This document shows positions 50,367 through 59,410 of a DNA stretch of 64,000 nt, in pieces (position 1 is the first letter of the stretch; the number at the start of each line of letters is the position of its first letter). Origin of the DNA: Yinghuangia seranimata (GTDB lineage: Bacteria; Actinomycetota; Actinomycetes; Streptomycetales; Streptomycetaceae); the NCBI RefSeq assembly GCF_029953285.1, contig NZ_JASAOI010000042.1, positions 62,001 through 126,000 of the forward strand, in the 5' to 3' direction. Below the pieces are notes generated by a model. It was not told the origin of the DNA and did no database searches. It saw only the letters and a program-made list of their open reading frames with translations. The position numbers were made by a program, and so were the translations under genes.

Positions 50367-51881
50367 ATGGCACAGGCACCGCACCAGGCATCCGTCCCGG
50401 CCACCACCGCCGAACACGACGTCATCGTCGTCGGCGCGGGCTCGGCGGGCTGCGTCGTCGCCGCCCGCCTGTCCGAGCGAGCCGACCGGCGGGTGCTGCT
50501 GCTGGAGGCCGGGCCCGACCACGGGGCGGACCTGCCCGAACAGCTGCGGCATCTGTCGCGGCCGGTGGCCTGGCCGTACAACTGGGGCGACCACGTCCGC
50601 TCCGGTCCCAGCCGCACGCTGAACTACGCGCGCGGGCGCGGCGTCGGCGGCTCGTCGCAGACGAACGGCGCGGTGGCCCTGCGGCCCGAGCCGGCGGACT
50701 TCGCCGCGTGGCCGGAGGCCCTCGGGTGGAACGCGATGCTGCCGTACCTCAACCGCGTCGAGCACGACCTGGACTTCGGCGCGGAGGAGTACCACGGCGA
50801 CCGCGGCCCGATCCCGGTCGTCCGGCACTCGGAGGCCGACTGGACGCCGCTGCAGGCCGGCTTCGTCACGGGCTGCGTCGGCGCGGGGCTGCCTTTCTGC
50901 CCCGACCACAGCCGGCCCGACTCCACCGGCGTCGGCGCGATCCCGATGAACCGGCGCGGCACCGAGCGGGTGTCCAACGCCTCCGCGTACCTCGGCCCGG
51001 CGCGCGGGCGCGCGAACCTCACCGTGCGCGGTGACGCGCATGTGCGCCGTCTGCTGATCGAGCGCGGGCGCGCGGTCGGGGTCGAACTGGCGGACGGCAC
51101 GCGGCTGTACGCGGGGCACGTCGTGCTGTCGGCGGGCGTCGTGCAGAACCCGCTGCTGCTGTGGCGCTCGGGTGTCGGCCCGGCGGCGGGCGTCGCCGCG
51201 CTCGGCGTCACGCCGGTGCACGAGCTCGCGGCGGTCGGGGCGAACCTGACCGACCACATGGTGGTGTCGTTCCGCGCCCCGGTGACGCCCGCGTCGGTGC
51301 CGGACGGCGGCCCGGTGCTCCAGACCATCGCGCGGGCGACCGCTCCGGGCAGCGACCGCGTCCACGACCTCCAGCTCACCCCGATCGCGCGGCGCAACGC
51401 CGACGGGACGCGCGAGATCGAGATCAGCGTCGCACTGCAACTGCCCGACGGCGCGGGCTCGGTCGTGCCGGGCGGCCCCGCCCCGGAGGATCCCGCGGTC
51501 ATCACCTGGCCGTTCGCCGACCTGCCCGGGAACGTGGCGCGGCTCGCGGACGGCTGGCGGCTCGCGGCGCGCGTGGTCGCCGAGTCCGGTCTCGCGCTCG
51601 ACCCGGCGGCGGCGCGGGCCGCGGCCGAGGGCACGCCGGACGCGGAACTGCACGCCATGATCGCGGAGTCCCACTACGCCTTCTACCACGGCGTCGGCAC
51701 GTGCCGGATGGGCGCGGACCCGGCGTCGAGCGTGGTCGACGAACGTCTGCGGGTCCACGGCCTCGCGGGCCTCAGCGTCGTCGACGCCTCGGCCGTGCCG
51801 ACGGTGCCGCGGGCGAACACCCACCTGCTGGCGACGGCGCTGGGCGAACTCGGGGCGGAGCTGGTGGCCGCGGAGGCGTGA
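50367..51881 (+). CDS. GMC-family FAD-dependent oxidoreductase
   Basis: 504 residues. The dinucleotide-binding motif is VIVVGAGSAGCVVAARLSER (residues about 19-38), followed by LLLEAGPDHGADLP. The GMC signature ARGRGVGGSSQTNGAVALRP is present. The C-terminal catalytic region HGVGTCRMGADPASSVVDER contains the active-site His, and NTHLLATALGE closes the FAD site. Such enzymes oxidise alcohols, often choline or aryl/alkyl alcohols; a polar amine-alcohol substrate would fit the GlxA context but this is inference. Length is close to the choline-dehydrogenase type, slightly shorter. Its promoter carries the palindrome at 50317. Confidence 0.92.
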   Translation: MAQAPHQASVPATTAEHDVIVVGAGSAGCVVAARLSERADRRVLLLEAGPDHGADLPEQLRHLSRPVAWPYNWGDHVRSGPSRTLNYARGRGVGGSSQTNGAVALRPEPADFAAWPEALGWNAMLPYLNRVEHDLDFGAEEYHGDRGPIPVVRHSEADWTPLQAGFVTGCVGAGLPFCPDHSRPDSTGVGAIPMNRRGTERVSNASAYLGPARGRANLTVRGDAHVRRLLIERGRAVGVELADGTRLYAGHVVLSAGVVQNPLLLWRSGVGPAAGVAALGVTPVHELAAVGANLTDHMVVSFRAPVTPASVPDGGPVLQTIARATAPGSDRVHDLQLTPIARRNADGTREIEISVALQLPDGAGSVVPGGPAPEDPAVITWPFADLPGNVARLADGWRLAARVVAESGLALDPAAARAAAEGTPDAELHAMIAESHYAFYHGVGTCRMGADPASSVVDERLRVHGLAGLSVVDASAVPTVPRANTHLLATALGELGAELVAAEA

Positions 51882-51936
51882 CAGTGCACGCGCCCGTGGT
51901 TCAGGCTGGTCGGCGTCCGCACACGGGAGGTCCGGC

Positions 51937-52278
51937 ATGGCGCGAGCGAACGATTTCCTGGACTGCTGCACCGCGGCGTCGGTCGAGAGGGTCCGGCTGT
52001 TCTCGTCCGGCAACCACGGCGTGGAGTCGCTCATGCGGTGCGCGTCCTGCGGGGCGTACTGGTTCTACCGCTTCCACGAATACCCGGACTTCGCGACCGG
52101 CGACGACGACCTGACCAGCTGGTGGTCGCCGCTGACGGCGGACGAGGGCGCGCTGCTGCACCACGCCGAGCGGTTCGAGGGCGTCGACCTGGGGTTCCTG
52201 CGGACGCGGAGGAGCTGGATCGACGACAACGGGGCCGTCGGCAAGGTCCCCGGCGCGCCCGACCACGGCTGGTGGTGA
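51937..52278 (+). CDS. Small hypothetical protein, possible metal-binding
   Basis: 113 residues, MARANDFLDCCTAASVERVR. There are four Cys in two pairs: CC (residues 10-11) and LMRCASCGAYWFYRFHEYPD, where the second is a C-x-x-C near two aromatic residues and could bind zinc. The C-terminus has a W-W-rich tail (GAVGKVPGAPDHGWW). No known family. Codon use fits a real gene, with GGAGG before the ATG. Its position between a GMC oxidoreductase and an amidohydrolase does not define its function. Confidence 0.65.
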   Translation: MARANDFLDCCTAASVERVRLFSSGNHGVESLMRCASCGAYWFYRFHEYPDFATGDDDLTSWWSPLTADEGALLHHAERFEGVDLGFLRTRRSWIDDNGAVGKVPGAPDHGWW

Positions 52279-52369
52279 CGCGCGCCCGACCGCGGTCGCC
52301 CTTGTTCCTTGCAGGCGCACATGCCATACATGCGGGGCCGGGATCGCCGCGTCGCGAAGTGAGGCCGCT

Positions 52370-53611
52370 GTGGGACGTCTTGTGCTGACCAACGCCACCG
52401 TGCTCGACGGGGTGAACGGCCCCGCGCCCGGGCACTCGGTGGTGGTCGACGGCGACCGGATCGCCGAGGTCCGCGCGGACGCGCCCGCGCCGGAGGACGG
52501 CGACCAGGTCGTCGACCTCGGCGGGCGCACGCTGATGCCCGGCATGTTCACGTGCCACTTCCACGCGACGTACCACGAACTGGGGTCGCGGCCGAACGTG
52601 CCGTACGGCAACGACTTCCCGCCCTCGTACCAGGCGCTCGTGGCGGCGAAGAACCTGCGGACCGCGCTGGAGTGCGGCTACACGGGCGTGGTCGGCGCGG
52701 GCGGTGCCAACGACGTCGAGCCGGGCGTCAAGCGCGCGATCGAGGACGGGCTGGTCCCGGGCCCGCGGTTCTGGCCGTCGGGGCGCGAGCTGTCCACGAC
52801 GGGGCACGCGAACGACGCGGTGCCGTGGCACTGGGGCATGCAGGCGTCGGGCGCGGTGCGGCTGTGCGACGGCGCGGACGCGTTCCGGCTCGGGGTGCGC
52901 GAGGAGATCAAGCGCGGCGCCGAGGTCATCAAGCTGTTCGTGACCGGCGGACACGGGACGCTCGCCCCCAAGGACCGGATCGAGATGACCCGGGACGAGC
53001 TGGCGGCGGCGATCGAGACGGCGCATTCGCGGGGCGTCCTGATACGCGCCCACCTGGTGAACAAGCCGGCCATCATGATGGCGCTCGAACTGGGCATCGA
53101 CATCGTCGACCACTGCGACGAGATGGACGACGAGGTGGTGGCGGCGCTCGTGGAGACGGGCGCCTTCGTCGTGCCGTCCCTGCACTTCCCCAAGCACTTC
53201 CTCGAACTGATGGGCGACGGCTTCGGGTTCGGGGCGGACGCGATCCGCGCCGACCTCGCGCACATGTACGAGGCGATCCCCAAGGCGCAGGCGGCCGGCG
53301 TGAAGTTCGTGCTGGGCGACGACTACGGCGCCATCGGCTTCGCCCACGGGCTCTACGGGCGCGAGCTCGCCCTCTACACCGAGCACGCGGGCGTGTCGCC
53401 GCTGGAGGTGATCGGCTGGGCGACCCGCAACGGCGCCGAACTGGCCCGCCGCGGCCACGACCTGGGCACGGTCGAAGCGGGCAAGCTCGCCGACCTGCTG
53501 GTCGTGGACGGCGATCCGGCGACGGACGTCTCGGTGCTGGTGGACAAGCGCCCGCTGACGGTCCTGCAGGGCGGCGAGGTCGTCGCCGGGGAACTGCCTG
53601 GCGGACGCTGA
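52370..53611 (+). CDS. Amidohydrolase (imidazolonepropionase/prolidase-like)
   Basis: 413 residues from the GTG at 52370. The metal-dependent hydrolase fold is shown by MPGMFTCHFHATYHELGSRP (H-x-H in strand 1), a Lys in VIKLFVTGGHGTLA, His residues in GVLIRAHLVNKPA and DIVDHCDEMDDEVVA, and the Asp in VLGDDYGAIGFAHGLY. These are the ligands of a binuclear site. The flanking beta-sandwich contributes LVLTNATVLDGVNG and PADLLVVDGDPATD-like strands. It belongs to the group hydrolysing cyclic amides or peptides; substrate not known. Spacing suggests independent transcription. Confidence 0.88.
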   Translation: MGRLVLTNATVLDGVNGPAPGHSVVVDGDRIAEVRADAPAPEDGDQVVDLGGRTLMPGMFTCHFHATYHELGSRPNVPYGNDFPPSYQALVAAKNLRTALECGYTGVVGAGGANDVEPGVKRAIEDGLVPGPRFWPSGRELSTTGHANDAVPWHWGMQASGAVRLCDGADAFRLGVREEIKRGAEVIKLFVTGGHGTLAPKDRIEMTRDELAAAIETAHSRGVLIRAHLVNKPAIMMALELGIDIVDHCDEMDDEVVAALVETGAFVVPSLHFPKHFLELMGDGFGFGADAIRADLAHMYEAIPKAQAAGVKFVLGDDYGAIGFAHGLYGRELALYTEHAGVSPLEVIGWATRNGAELARRGHDLGTVEAGKLADLLVVDGDPATDVSVLVDKRPLTVLQGGEVVAGELPGGR

Positions 53612-53649
53612 GGACGGGGGTTCACCCGTTTGCCCCATACTCATCGACC

Positions 53650-54804
53650 ATGACGTCCCCTGCCTCTGCGCCTCCTGCGACGGCGCCTGCCCGCCACGGC
53701 GTCGCCGATCTGCGGGTCAGTCCGTTGGAACTGTTCTTCGACCTGGTCTTCGTCTTCACCATCACGCAGCTCACCGCGAGCCTCGCGCACCACCTCACCA
53801 TGGGCGGGCTCGCGCGCGTCCTGGTCATGCTGGCGATCATCTGGTGGATGTACGACGCCTTCATATGGCTCAGCAACGCCATGCCGCCGTCGACGCACCC
53901 TAGGCGCGGCCTGCACCTGATGAGCATGGCGGCGTTCCTGGTGATCGCGATGACGATCCCGCACGCGTTCGACGGCGGCGGATGGGCGTTCGGTTGGGCG
54001 TACCTGGTGGTCGTGGTCGCCCACACGGGCATGTTCGCGACGGTCGGCGTCGAGCCGAGGGCCGTCACCCAGATGGGCGTCTTCAACATCCTCAGCGGCG
54101 GCCTGATCGTGGTCGGCGGCTACCTGGAGGGGTCGGTCCAGCTGGTGGTGTGGCTGGCGGCGTTCGCGCTGCAGTTCACGGTGCCGCGCGTGGTCGCGCT
54201 GCCGGCGTTCACGCTCAGCGCGGCGCACTTCGTCGAGCGGCACGGGCTGGTCGTCATCGTGGCGTTCGGCGAGTCGGTCATCTGCATCGGCGCGGGCGCG
54301 GGCGAAGCGCACCTGACGGTGAAGCTGCTGGCGGCCGCGCTGCTGAGCCTCGTGGTGTGCGTGGCCCTGTGGTGGGCGTACTTCGGCCACGACGACGAAG
54401 AGCGCGCGGTGCACTTCATGGCCGGCCTGGACGACGCCCGCCGCAACGTCCTCGCGGTACGGGTGTACAACTTCGGGCACTACTGCCTGCTGCTCGGCGT
54501 GCTGCTGCTGTCCACGGGCGCCAAGTCGGTCACCGCCCACCCGACGGAGTCCATAGGCATGGGCCCGGCGGTGGCGCTGGCCTCCGGCGTCGCACTGTTC
54601 CTCGTCGCGAACACGGCCGTCCGGCGGACGATCGGACTCGCCCCGCTCCTGCCCCGGCTGGTCACGGCCGCGGCGGTGCTGGCGCTCATCCCACTCGGAG
54701 CGCAGGTGAACGCGCTCGGCGAGGTCGGGGGGATCGCGCTGGTGCTGGCGTTGCTGGTGGCGTACGAGGAACACACGGCCCGCAAAGTGAAACAATCGGG
54801 GTGA
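53650..54804 (+). CDS. LtrA-family (low temperature requirement) membrane protein
   Basis: 384 residues from the ATG at 53650. The family hallmark VSPLELFFDLVFVFTITQLT lies near the N-terminus with the E-L-F-F-D-L-V-F-V-F core. Ten or so hydrophobic helices follow, among them VLVMLAIIWWMYDAFIWLS and LVVIVAFGESVICIGAGAG, which contains the conserved F-G-E motif. LtrA was named from Listeria; its activity is unknown. The gene is followed after 30 nt by the phosphatase gene, so they are likely cotranscribed. Confidence 0.9.
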   Translation: MTSPASAPPATAPARHGVADLRVSPLELFFDLVFVFTITQLTASLAHHLTMGGLARVLVMLAIIWWMYDAFIWLSNAMPPSTHPRRGLHLMSMAAFLVIAMTIPHAFDGGGWAFGWAYLVVVVAHTGMFATVGVEPRAVTQMGVFNILSGGLIVVGGYLEGSVQLVVWLAAFALQFTVPRVVALPAFTLSAAHFVERHGLVVIVAFGESVICIGAGAGEAHLTVKLLAAALLSLVVCVALWWAYFGHDDEERAVHFMAGLDDARRNVLAVRVYNFGHYCLLLGVLLLSTGAKSVTAHPTESIGMGPAVALASGVALFLVANTAVRRTIGLAPLLPRLVTAAAVLALIPLGAQVNALGEVGGIALVLALLVAYEEHTARKVKQSG

Positions 54805-54834
54805 ATGGGATGCCCCCGAGGAGGTGCGCGGCGC

Positions 54835-55929
54835 GTGACCGACAGCCACGACAGCCCCATGCCTCCCGGGGGTACGGAACACCCCGACCGCGCGGAGCGC
54901 GCCGTCCAGGCGATCCCGTGGCTGATCATCGTCGCCGTCGTGGTCCTGTCCTTCGTGACCGGCCACAACGTGCACGTGGGACCGCTGATGGCCGTCGCGC
55001 CCGCGTTCGCGGGCATCACCGCGCGCTCGCCGCGCGGCCCCCTGGTGGTCGGCGCCGTGGCGATCGTGACCGGGTCGGTCCTGGCCGCCTTCCACACGCT
55101 CACCGTCGCCGAACCCCTGATCTCACTGACGTCGATCGCCCTGATCTCGCTCGCGGGCTTCTGGGCGGTCTCCATCCGCGAACGCCAGGACCGCACACTG
55201 GCCGACGTGCGGGGCGTCGCCGAGGTCGCCCAGGGGGTCGTGCTGCGGCCCGTGCCGCCCCGCATCGGGCCGCTCGACCTCGAGGTCCGCTACGCGGCGG
55301 CGGCCTCCCAAGCCCGCATCGGCGGTGACCTGTACGCGGTGGTGGAGTCGCCGTACGGCATGCGCGCCGTGCTCGGCGACGTCAGCGGCAAGGGCCTCGG
55401 CGCCGTCGACACCGCCGCGACCGTCGTGGGCGCCTTCCGCGAGGCCGCCTACGACGAGCCGAGCCTGCGCGACGTCGCCCGCCGCCTCGCCGTCGCCCTC
55501 GAACGCGCACCGGACCGCACGTCGGAGGAGTTCGTCACCGCCGTCCTGCTCTCCATCACCGACAACGGCGCCGCCCGCCTGATCAACCTCGGCCACCCCC
55601 CACCCCTGCTCCTCCGCGACGGCCACGCCACACTCCTGGACGCGCCCCAGCCCTCCCCACCCCTCGGCATCGTGCCGCCGGGCCTCCTCGAAATGCCGGT
55701 CCTCGACGTCCCCCTGCGCCCCGGGGACCGGCTCCTCCTCTACACCGACGGCACAACCGAAGCCCGCGACGAGGCAGGCGAGTTCTACCCACTCATCGAC
55801 CGCGCCTGGGACGACCGCCCGAGACTGGGCGCAACCCTCGACCGCATCGGAGCCGAGGTCCGGGCCCACGCAGGCGAGGAACTGACAGACGACGCGGCGA
55901 TGTTGCTGGTGAGGTACGCGCCGGACTAG
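54835..55929 (+). CDS. Membrane SpoIIE-type (PPM) serine/threonine phosphatase
   Basis: 364 residues from the GTG at 54835, behind GAGGAGG 9 nt upstream. Three to four N-terminal helices (AIPWLIIVAVVVLSFVTG, then LVVGAVAIVTGSVLAAF, LISLTSIALISLAGFWAV) precede a PP2C-like SpoIIE domain. This contains RIGGDLYAVVESPYGMRAVL with GDVSGKGLGA, then DGTTEARDEAGEFYPL and DDAAMLLVRYAPD. These supply the metal-binding Asp residues. The usual role is dephosphorylating an anti-anti-sigma factor in a partner-switching pathway. No sensor domain beyond the helices and no sigma-factor genes nearby. Confidence 0.9.
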   Translation: MTDSHDSPMPPGGTEHPDRAERAVQAIPWLIIVAVVVLSFVTGHNVHVGPLMAVAPAFAGITARSPRGPLVVGAVAIVTGSVLAAFHTLTVAEPLISLTSIALISLAGFWAVSIRERQDRTLADVRGVAEVAQGVVLRPVPPRIGPLDLEVRYAAAASQARIGGDLYAVVESPYGMRAVLGDVSGKGLGAVDTAATVVGAFREAAYDEPSLRDVARRLAVALERAPDRTSEEFVTAVLLSITDNGAARLINLGHPPPLLLRDGHATLLDAPQPSPPLGIVPPGLLEMPVLDVPLRPGDRLLLYTDGTTEARDEAGEFYPLIDRAWDDRPRLGATLDRIGAEVRAHAGEELTDDAAMLLVRYAPD

Positions 55930-55950
55930 GAGTGCTTTGTCAGGTGGGTT

Positions 55951-56106
55951 GGCAGGTTCGCGCCGTTGCGGCGCGCGGACCGGCGGGTCAAGGGCGGGAT
56001 GTACCTGCGGGACCTGGTGCTGGACGGGCGGCGCAAGTCGATGTCGCCGATGGCCGAGTCGCTGGATGGGGGACCACCAACAGTTGCAGCAGTTCCTTGC
56101 GATGCC
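55951..56106 (+). pseudogene. IS701-type transposase fragment (frameshifted)
   Basis: A stretch reads GRFAPLRRADRRVKGGMYLR and continues into DLVLDGRRKSMSPMAESLDG. This matches the N-terminal region of IS701-family transposases. It then shifts frame by one base at the G-run at 56068-56072 (one G too many) to DHQQLQQFLAMP. No catalytic DDE residues and no further homology follow. It is a decayed remnant. It lies just upstream of the STAND cassette. Confidence 0.65.
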
Positions 56107-56253
56107 CGCGCCCGGCGCCACGGGCTGTCGCCACGCGCCCACCGGTCCGCGCCGTGCACCTGACGCAATACGGAAAAGGGCAACGCAATCCTCTCCGCCG
56201 TGTGCCGGTCAAGGACCGACGGATCCGGCGCTTGCCTGGGTCCAAGTGCCACC

Positions 56254-56649
56254 ATGTGGCGTATGACGGGGTGGCGGCGGGTGTGCTTGTGGGTGTCCGC
56301 GGTCGTCGGCGCGGTGGCCGTGGTGGGGTTGGCCGTGTTGCCGGTGGTCGCGGGCTGGGATGCGGGAGCGGCTGCGGGCAGCGTGGTCGGGTCGATTGCG
56401 GGCATCGCGGGGGTGTGGGTGGCGGTGGTGGCGTTGCGCCGTCCCGTATCAACGCCTCCCTCGCCGACTCCGGTTCACGCGGACGGCGGGTCGGTCGCGG
56501 CGGGCGGCCGGGTCACGAACTCCCAGGCGCGGGACACCACTCCGGGCTCCGCGCCGCCGCCTGCTCCGGGGCCGGGGACTTCCGCCTCGAGTGGGTCCGT
56601 CGCCGCGGGTGGTGACGTCGATGGGTCGTCGGCGCGCCGGGGTTCGTGA
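56254..56649 (+). CDS. Small two-helix membrane protein with C-terminal Gly/Ala tags, coupled to STAND NTPase
   Basis: 131 residues if the ATG at 56254 is used; 128 from ATG 56263. No clear Shine-Dalgarno precedes either. Two predicted membrane helices (WVSAVVGAVAVVGLAVLPVV and GSVVGSIAGIAGVWVAVVAL) are followed by a Pro/Ser-rich tail. The tail carries two copies of a tag: GGSVAAGGRVTNSQA and SGSVAAGGDVDGSSA. The following gene starts with GTGA, overlapping its stop, so translation is coupled. The partner protein begins with a similar tag (GSIAAGGNVNNSVA). I infer a membrane effector or anchor held by a homotypic motif; family not recognised. Confidence 0.65.
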   Translation: MWRMTGWRRVCLWVSAVVGAVAVVGLAVLPVVAGWDAGAAAGSVVGSIAGIAGVWVAVVALRRPVSTPPSPTPVHADGGSVAAGGRVTNSQARDTTPGSAPPPAPGPGTSASSGSVAAGGDVDGSSARRGS

Positions 56650-59189
56650 TGGGCCGACGCCAAGGGAAGCCAGCCGACAAGGCCGTTGGGAGCCTGCCTG
56701 CCGCGTCGGCGGGGGTGTCTGCGGTGGACGGGTCGATCGCCGCTGGTGGCAACGTAAACAATTCTGTGGCGGTCAGTGCCGGGTACGTGTTGCCGCCGGA
56801 GGCGTACGCGCCGATCCACGGCGATGCCGCGGACCGGTCGGTGTCGAACATCCCCACGGTCGGGGCGTTCGTCGGCCGCCAGGACGAACTGGACGCGCTG
56901 GACGCGGCGTTCGCCGAGTCCGGCGGGGTGGTGCTGCGGGCTGTTCACGGGATGGGCGGGGTGGGCAAGTCGGCGCTGGCAGCGCGCTGGGCGTCGGAAC
57001 GCTCCGGCGCCACGGTGCGGTGGTGGATCACCGCCGACAGTCCTGCCGCGGTCGACGCCGGTCTCGCCGCCCTCGCGGTGGCGTTACAGCCGGGTCTGGG
57101 CGGGCTGCCCGCCGAATTGCAGACCGAACGAGCGCTCCAGTGGCTCGTCACCCAGCCCGGGTGGCTGTTGGTGCTGGACAACGTCGAGGACCCCGGCCAT
57201 ATCCGCCGCCCGCTCGACCGGGCCCCCGCAGGCCGGTTCCTGGTCACCACCCGCGGCGGAACCGGCTGGCGGAACCTGGCCGCGACGACGGTGCGGCTGG
57301 GGGTGTTCGAGCCCGGCGAGTCGGTCGAACTGTTCACCCGGGTCCTCACCCACGACCGGCCTCGCGACGCCACTGGCGCCGACCGGGTGTGCGAGGAACT
57401 GGGGCACCTGGCCCTGGCGGTGGAACAGGCCGCCGCGTTCTGCGCGGCCAGCGGCACCACCCCCGACGGCTTCCTGGCGATGTTCCACGACGCCCCCGCG
57501 GAGGTGATCGACGCGGCCGACGAAACCGACGCCGGTCTCGGCGCCCGGCGGACCGTCGCACGGATCTGGCGCCTGACCCTGGACCGCATCACCGCCGACA
57601 CCCCGCTCGCCGCCGACGTGCTGCGTGTGCTCGCCTGGTACGCGCCCGACCACATACCCCGCGACCTGATCGACGACCTCGCCCCCGCGCATGCCCTCGC
57701 CCGGGCCCTCGCCCGCCTCACCGCCTACAACCTGGTCACCGACCACGGCGACGGCACCCTCGCCGTCCACCGCCTCGTCCAAACCATCGCCCGCACACCC
57801 GATCCCCACGACCCCCACCGCAACGCCGACGACATTCACCGCGCCCGCGACACCGCCACCACCAGTCTCGAAGCGGCCTTCCCCGGCGATTGCGAGCTGC
57901 CCGAACACTGGCCCCGCTACCGCATCCTGCTCCCCCACGCCGACGCCCTCACCCACGCCGCCGCCCCGGACACCGACACCACCGACACTGCCGACCTGCT
58001 TGATTGCACCGCTGAATACCGACTGGAACAAGGAGCGCTGGCCGCCGCCACCGCAGCCTTCGAACGCGCGCTGGCGGCACGGTACCGGCTGCTCGGCGCC
58101 GACCACCCCGACACGCTGATCTCCCGCAACAACGTCGCATATGCCTACGCTGCGGCCGGGGACCTGGGACGCGCGATCCCGCTGTCCGAACAGAACCTCG
58201 AGGACCGGACCCGGGTGCTCGGCGCCGACCACCGCCACACCCTGACCTCCCGCAAAGTCCTCGCCCACGCCTACGAGTTGGCCGGGGACCTGGGACGCGC
58301 GATCCCGCTATTCGAGCAGACCCTCGACGAATGCGTGCGGGTGTTCGGCAACGACGATCCCTACACCGTGACGTCCCGCAACAACCTCGCCCTTGCCTAC
58401 GCTGAGGCTGGGGACCTGGCGCGGGCGGTGCCCCTGTATGAGCAGACCCTCGACGAATTCGTGCGGTTGCTCGGCAACGACCATCCCTACACGCTGATTT
58501 CCCGCAACAACCTCGCCAATGCCTACGCTGCGGACGGAGACCTGGAGCGGGCCGTTCCGCTGTTCGAGCAGACCCTCGCCGACCGGAGCCGGGTCCTCGG
58601 CGAGGACCACCCGCACACCCTGGCGTCCTGCAACGGCCTGGCCGGCGCCTACCAATCGGCCGGGGACCTCGGGCGCGCGGTCGCGCTGTATGAGCAGAAC
58701 CTCGCCAACGTCCTGCGTGTGCTCGGCAAGGAGCACCCACACACCCTGATCTCCCGGAGCAACCTCGCCAACGCCTACAAAGCGGCCGGGGACCTGGGGC
58801 GCGCCATCGCGCTGTACGAGCAGAACCTCACCGACCGGGCGCGGGCGCTGGGCAACGACCACCCCGACACCCTGGACTCCCGCGACGAGCTCGCCAAGGC
58901 CTACAAGGCGTCCGGGGATGTGGGACGCGTGGTGACGCTGTACGAGCAGACCCTCGCCGACCGGACCCGGGCGCTCGGCGCGGACCACCGCGAGACCATG
59001 ATCGCCCGCCTCCACGTCGCGCACGCCTACGAGGAGGCCGGGGATACGGGACGCGCCATCGCGCTGTACGAGCAGACCCTCGCCGCCTTGGTGCGTGTGC
59101 TCGGCGAGGACCACTCGGTCACCGGGATCGTTCGGAACCTCTTGGAGGGCGTGCGGTCAGGCCGGCACTCCGGCGGAACTGACGGGTAG
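56646..59189 (+). CDS. STAND/NB-ARC NTPase with TPR sensor array (NLR-like)
   Basis: 847 residues from the GTG at 56646 (overlap start); ATG 56649 is next in line. The N-terminal ~60 residues hold the tag GSIAAGGNVNNSVAVSAGYV. The NTPase domain has Walker A GMGGVGKS at 102-109, Walker B WLLVLDNVED at about 173-182, the sensor-1 strand FLVTTRGGTG, and a GLPLAL-like element ELGHLALAVEQAAAFCA. From residue 476, eight uninterrupted 42-residue TPRs of the kinesin-light-chain type follow (pattern L-x-x-R-x-R-x-L-G-x-D-H-P-x-T-L), with a ninth partial repeat. STAND NTPases act as molecular switches: ligand binding to the repeat array allows NTP-driven oligomerisation. Here the coupled membrane protein is the likely output. 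Confidence 0.9.
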   Translation: MMGRRQGKPADKAVGSLPAASAGVSAVDGSIAAGGNVNNSVAVSAGYVLPPEAYAPIHGDAADRSVSNIPTVGAFVGRQDELDALDAAFAESGGVVLRAVHGMGGVGKSALAARWASERSGATVRWWITADSPAAVDAGLAALAVALQPGLGGLPAELQTERALQWLVTQPGWLLVLDNVEDPGHIRRPLDRAPAGRFLVTTRGGTGWRNLAATTVRLGVFEPGESVELFTRVLTHDRPRDATGADRVCEELGHLALAVEQAAAFCAASGTTPDGFLAMFHDAPAEVIDAADETDAGLGARRTVARIWRLTLDRITADTPLAADVLRVLAWYAPDHIPRDLIDDLAPAHALARALARLTAYNLVTDHGDGTLAVHRLVQTIARTPDPHDPHRNADDIHRARDTATTSLEAAFPGDCELPEHWPRYRILLPHADALTHAAAPDTDTTDTADLLDCTAEYRLEQGALAAATAAFERALAARYRLLGADHPDTLISRNNVAYAYAAAGDLGRAIPLSEQNLEDRTRVLGADHRHTLTSRKVLAHAYELAGDLGRAIPLFEQTLDECVRVFGNDDPYTVTSRNNLALAYAEAGDLARAVPLYEQTLDEFVRLLGNDHPYTLISRNNLANAYAADGDLERAVPLFEQTLADRSRVLGEDHPHTLASCNGLAGAYQSAGDLGRAVALYEQNLANVLRVLGKEHPHTLISRSNLANAYKAAGDLGRAIALYEQNLTDRARALGNDHPDTLDSRDELAKAYKASGDVGRVVTLYEQTLADRTRALGADHRETMIARLHVAHAYEEAGDTGRAIALYEQTLAALVRVLGEDHSVTGIVRNLLEGVRSGRHSGGTDG
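58071..59078 (+). repeat. Eight tandem 126-bp repeats encoding TPRs
   Basis: Each unit is exactly 126 bp (42 codons) beginning with a CTG/CTC for the leading Leu. The repeats are protein-level repeats with divergent third bases, so they are old duplications. The ninth, partial repeat begins at 59079. Confidence 0.85.
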
Positions 59190-59257
59190 CACATACTCGA
59201 AAATCGAGTCTGGGTGCGACAACGTGATCCCCTGATGCTGTCGCGTCCGCTGCGCCG

Positions 59258-59347
59258 CAGGCGATCCACCGCGATCACCGGCATGTGATCGACGCGATGG
59301 CGTTCAAGTACCGCAACAAGCTGGCTTGGCGGGATCTGCCTCAGGAA
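59258..59347 (+). pseudogene. IS5-type transposase fragment
   Basis: Reading the frame through 59273, the sequence gives DHRHVIDAMAFKYRNKLAWR and then DLPQE, the N-terminal signature of IS5-family transposases ('D-A-x-x-x-x-x-R-x-G-x-x-W-R-D-L-P'). The match ends at 59347, just before an unrelated stretch. No catalytic residues remain. It flanks the STAND cassette on the downstream side. Confidence 0.65.
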
Positions 59348-59410
59348 GGCCGGCAGGCCCGACGGACGGCCAGCCGGGCGACGCAGCCAGGCGGCGCAGC
59401 GACCGCGGCG

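Noticed and set aside
58071-59090. 126-bp periodicity that could suggest a CRISPR or minisatellite
   Set aside because: The repeat is an exact multiple of three, lies inside one reading frame and encodes TPR units with no spacer-like unique sequence.
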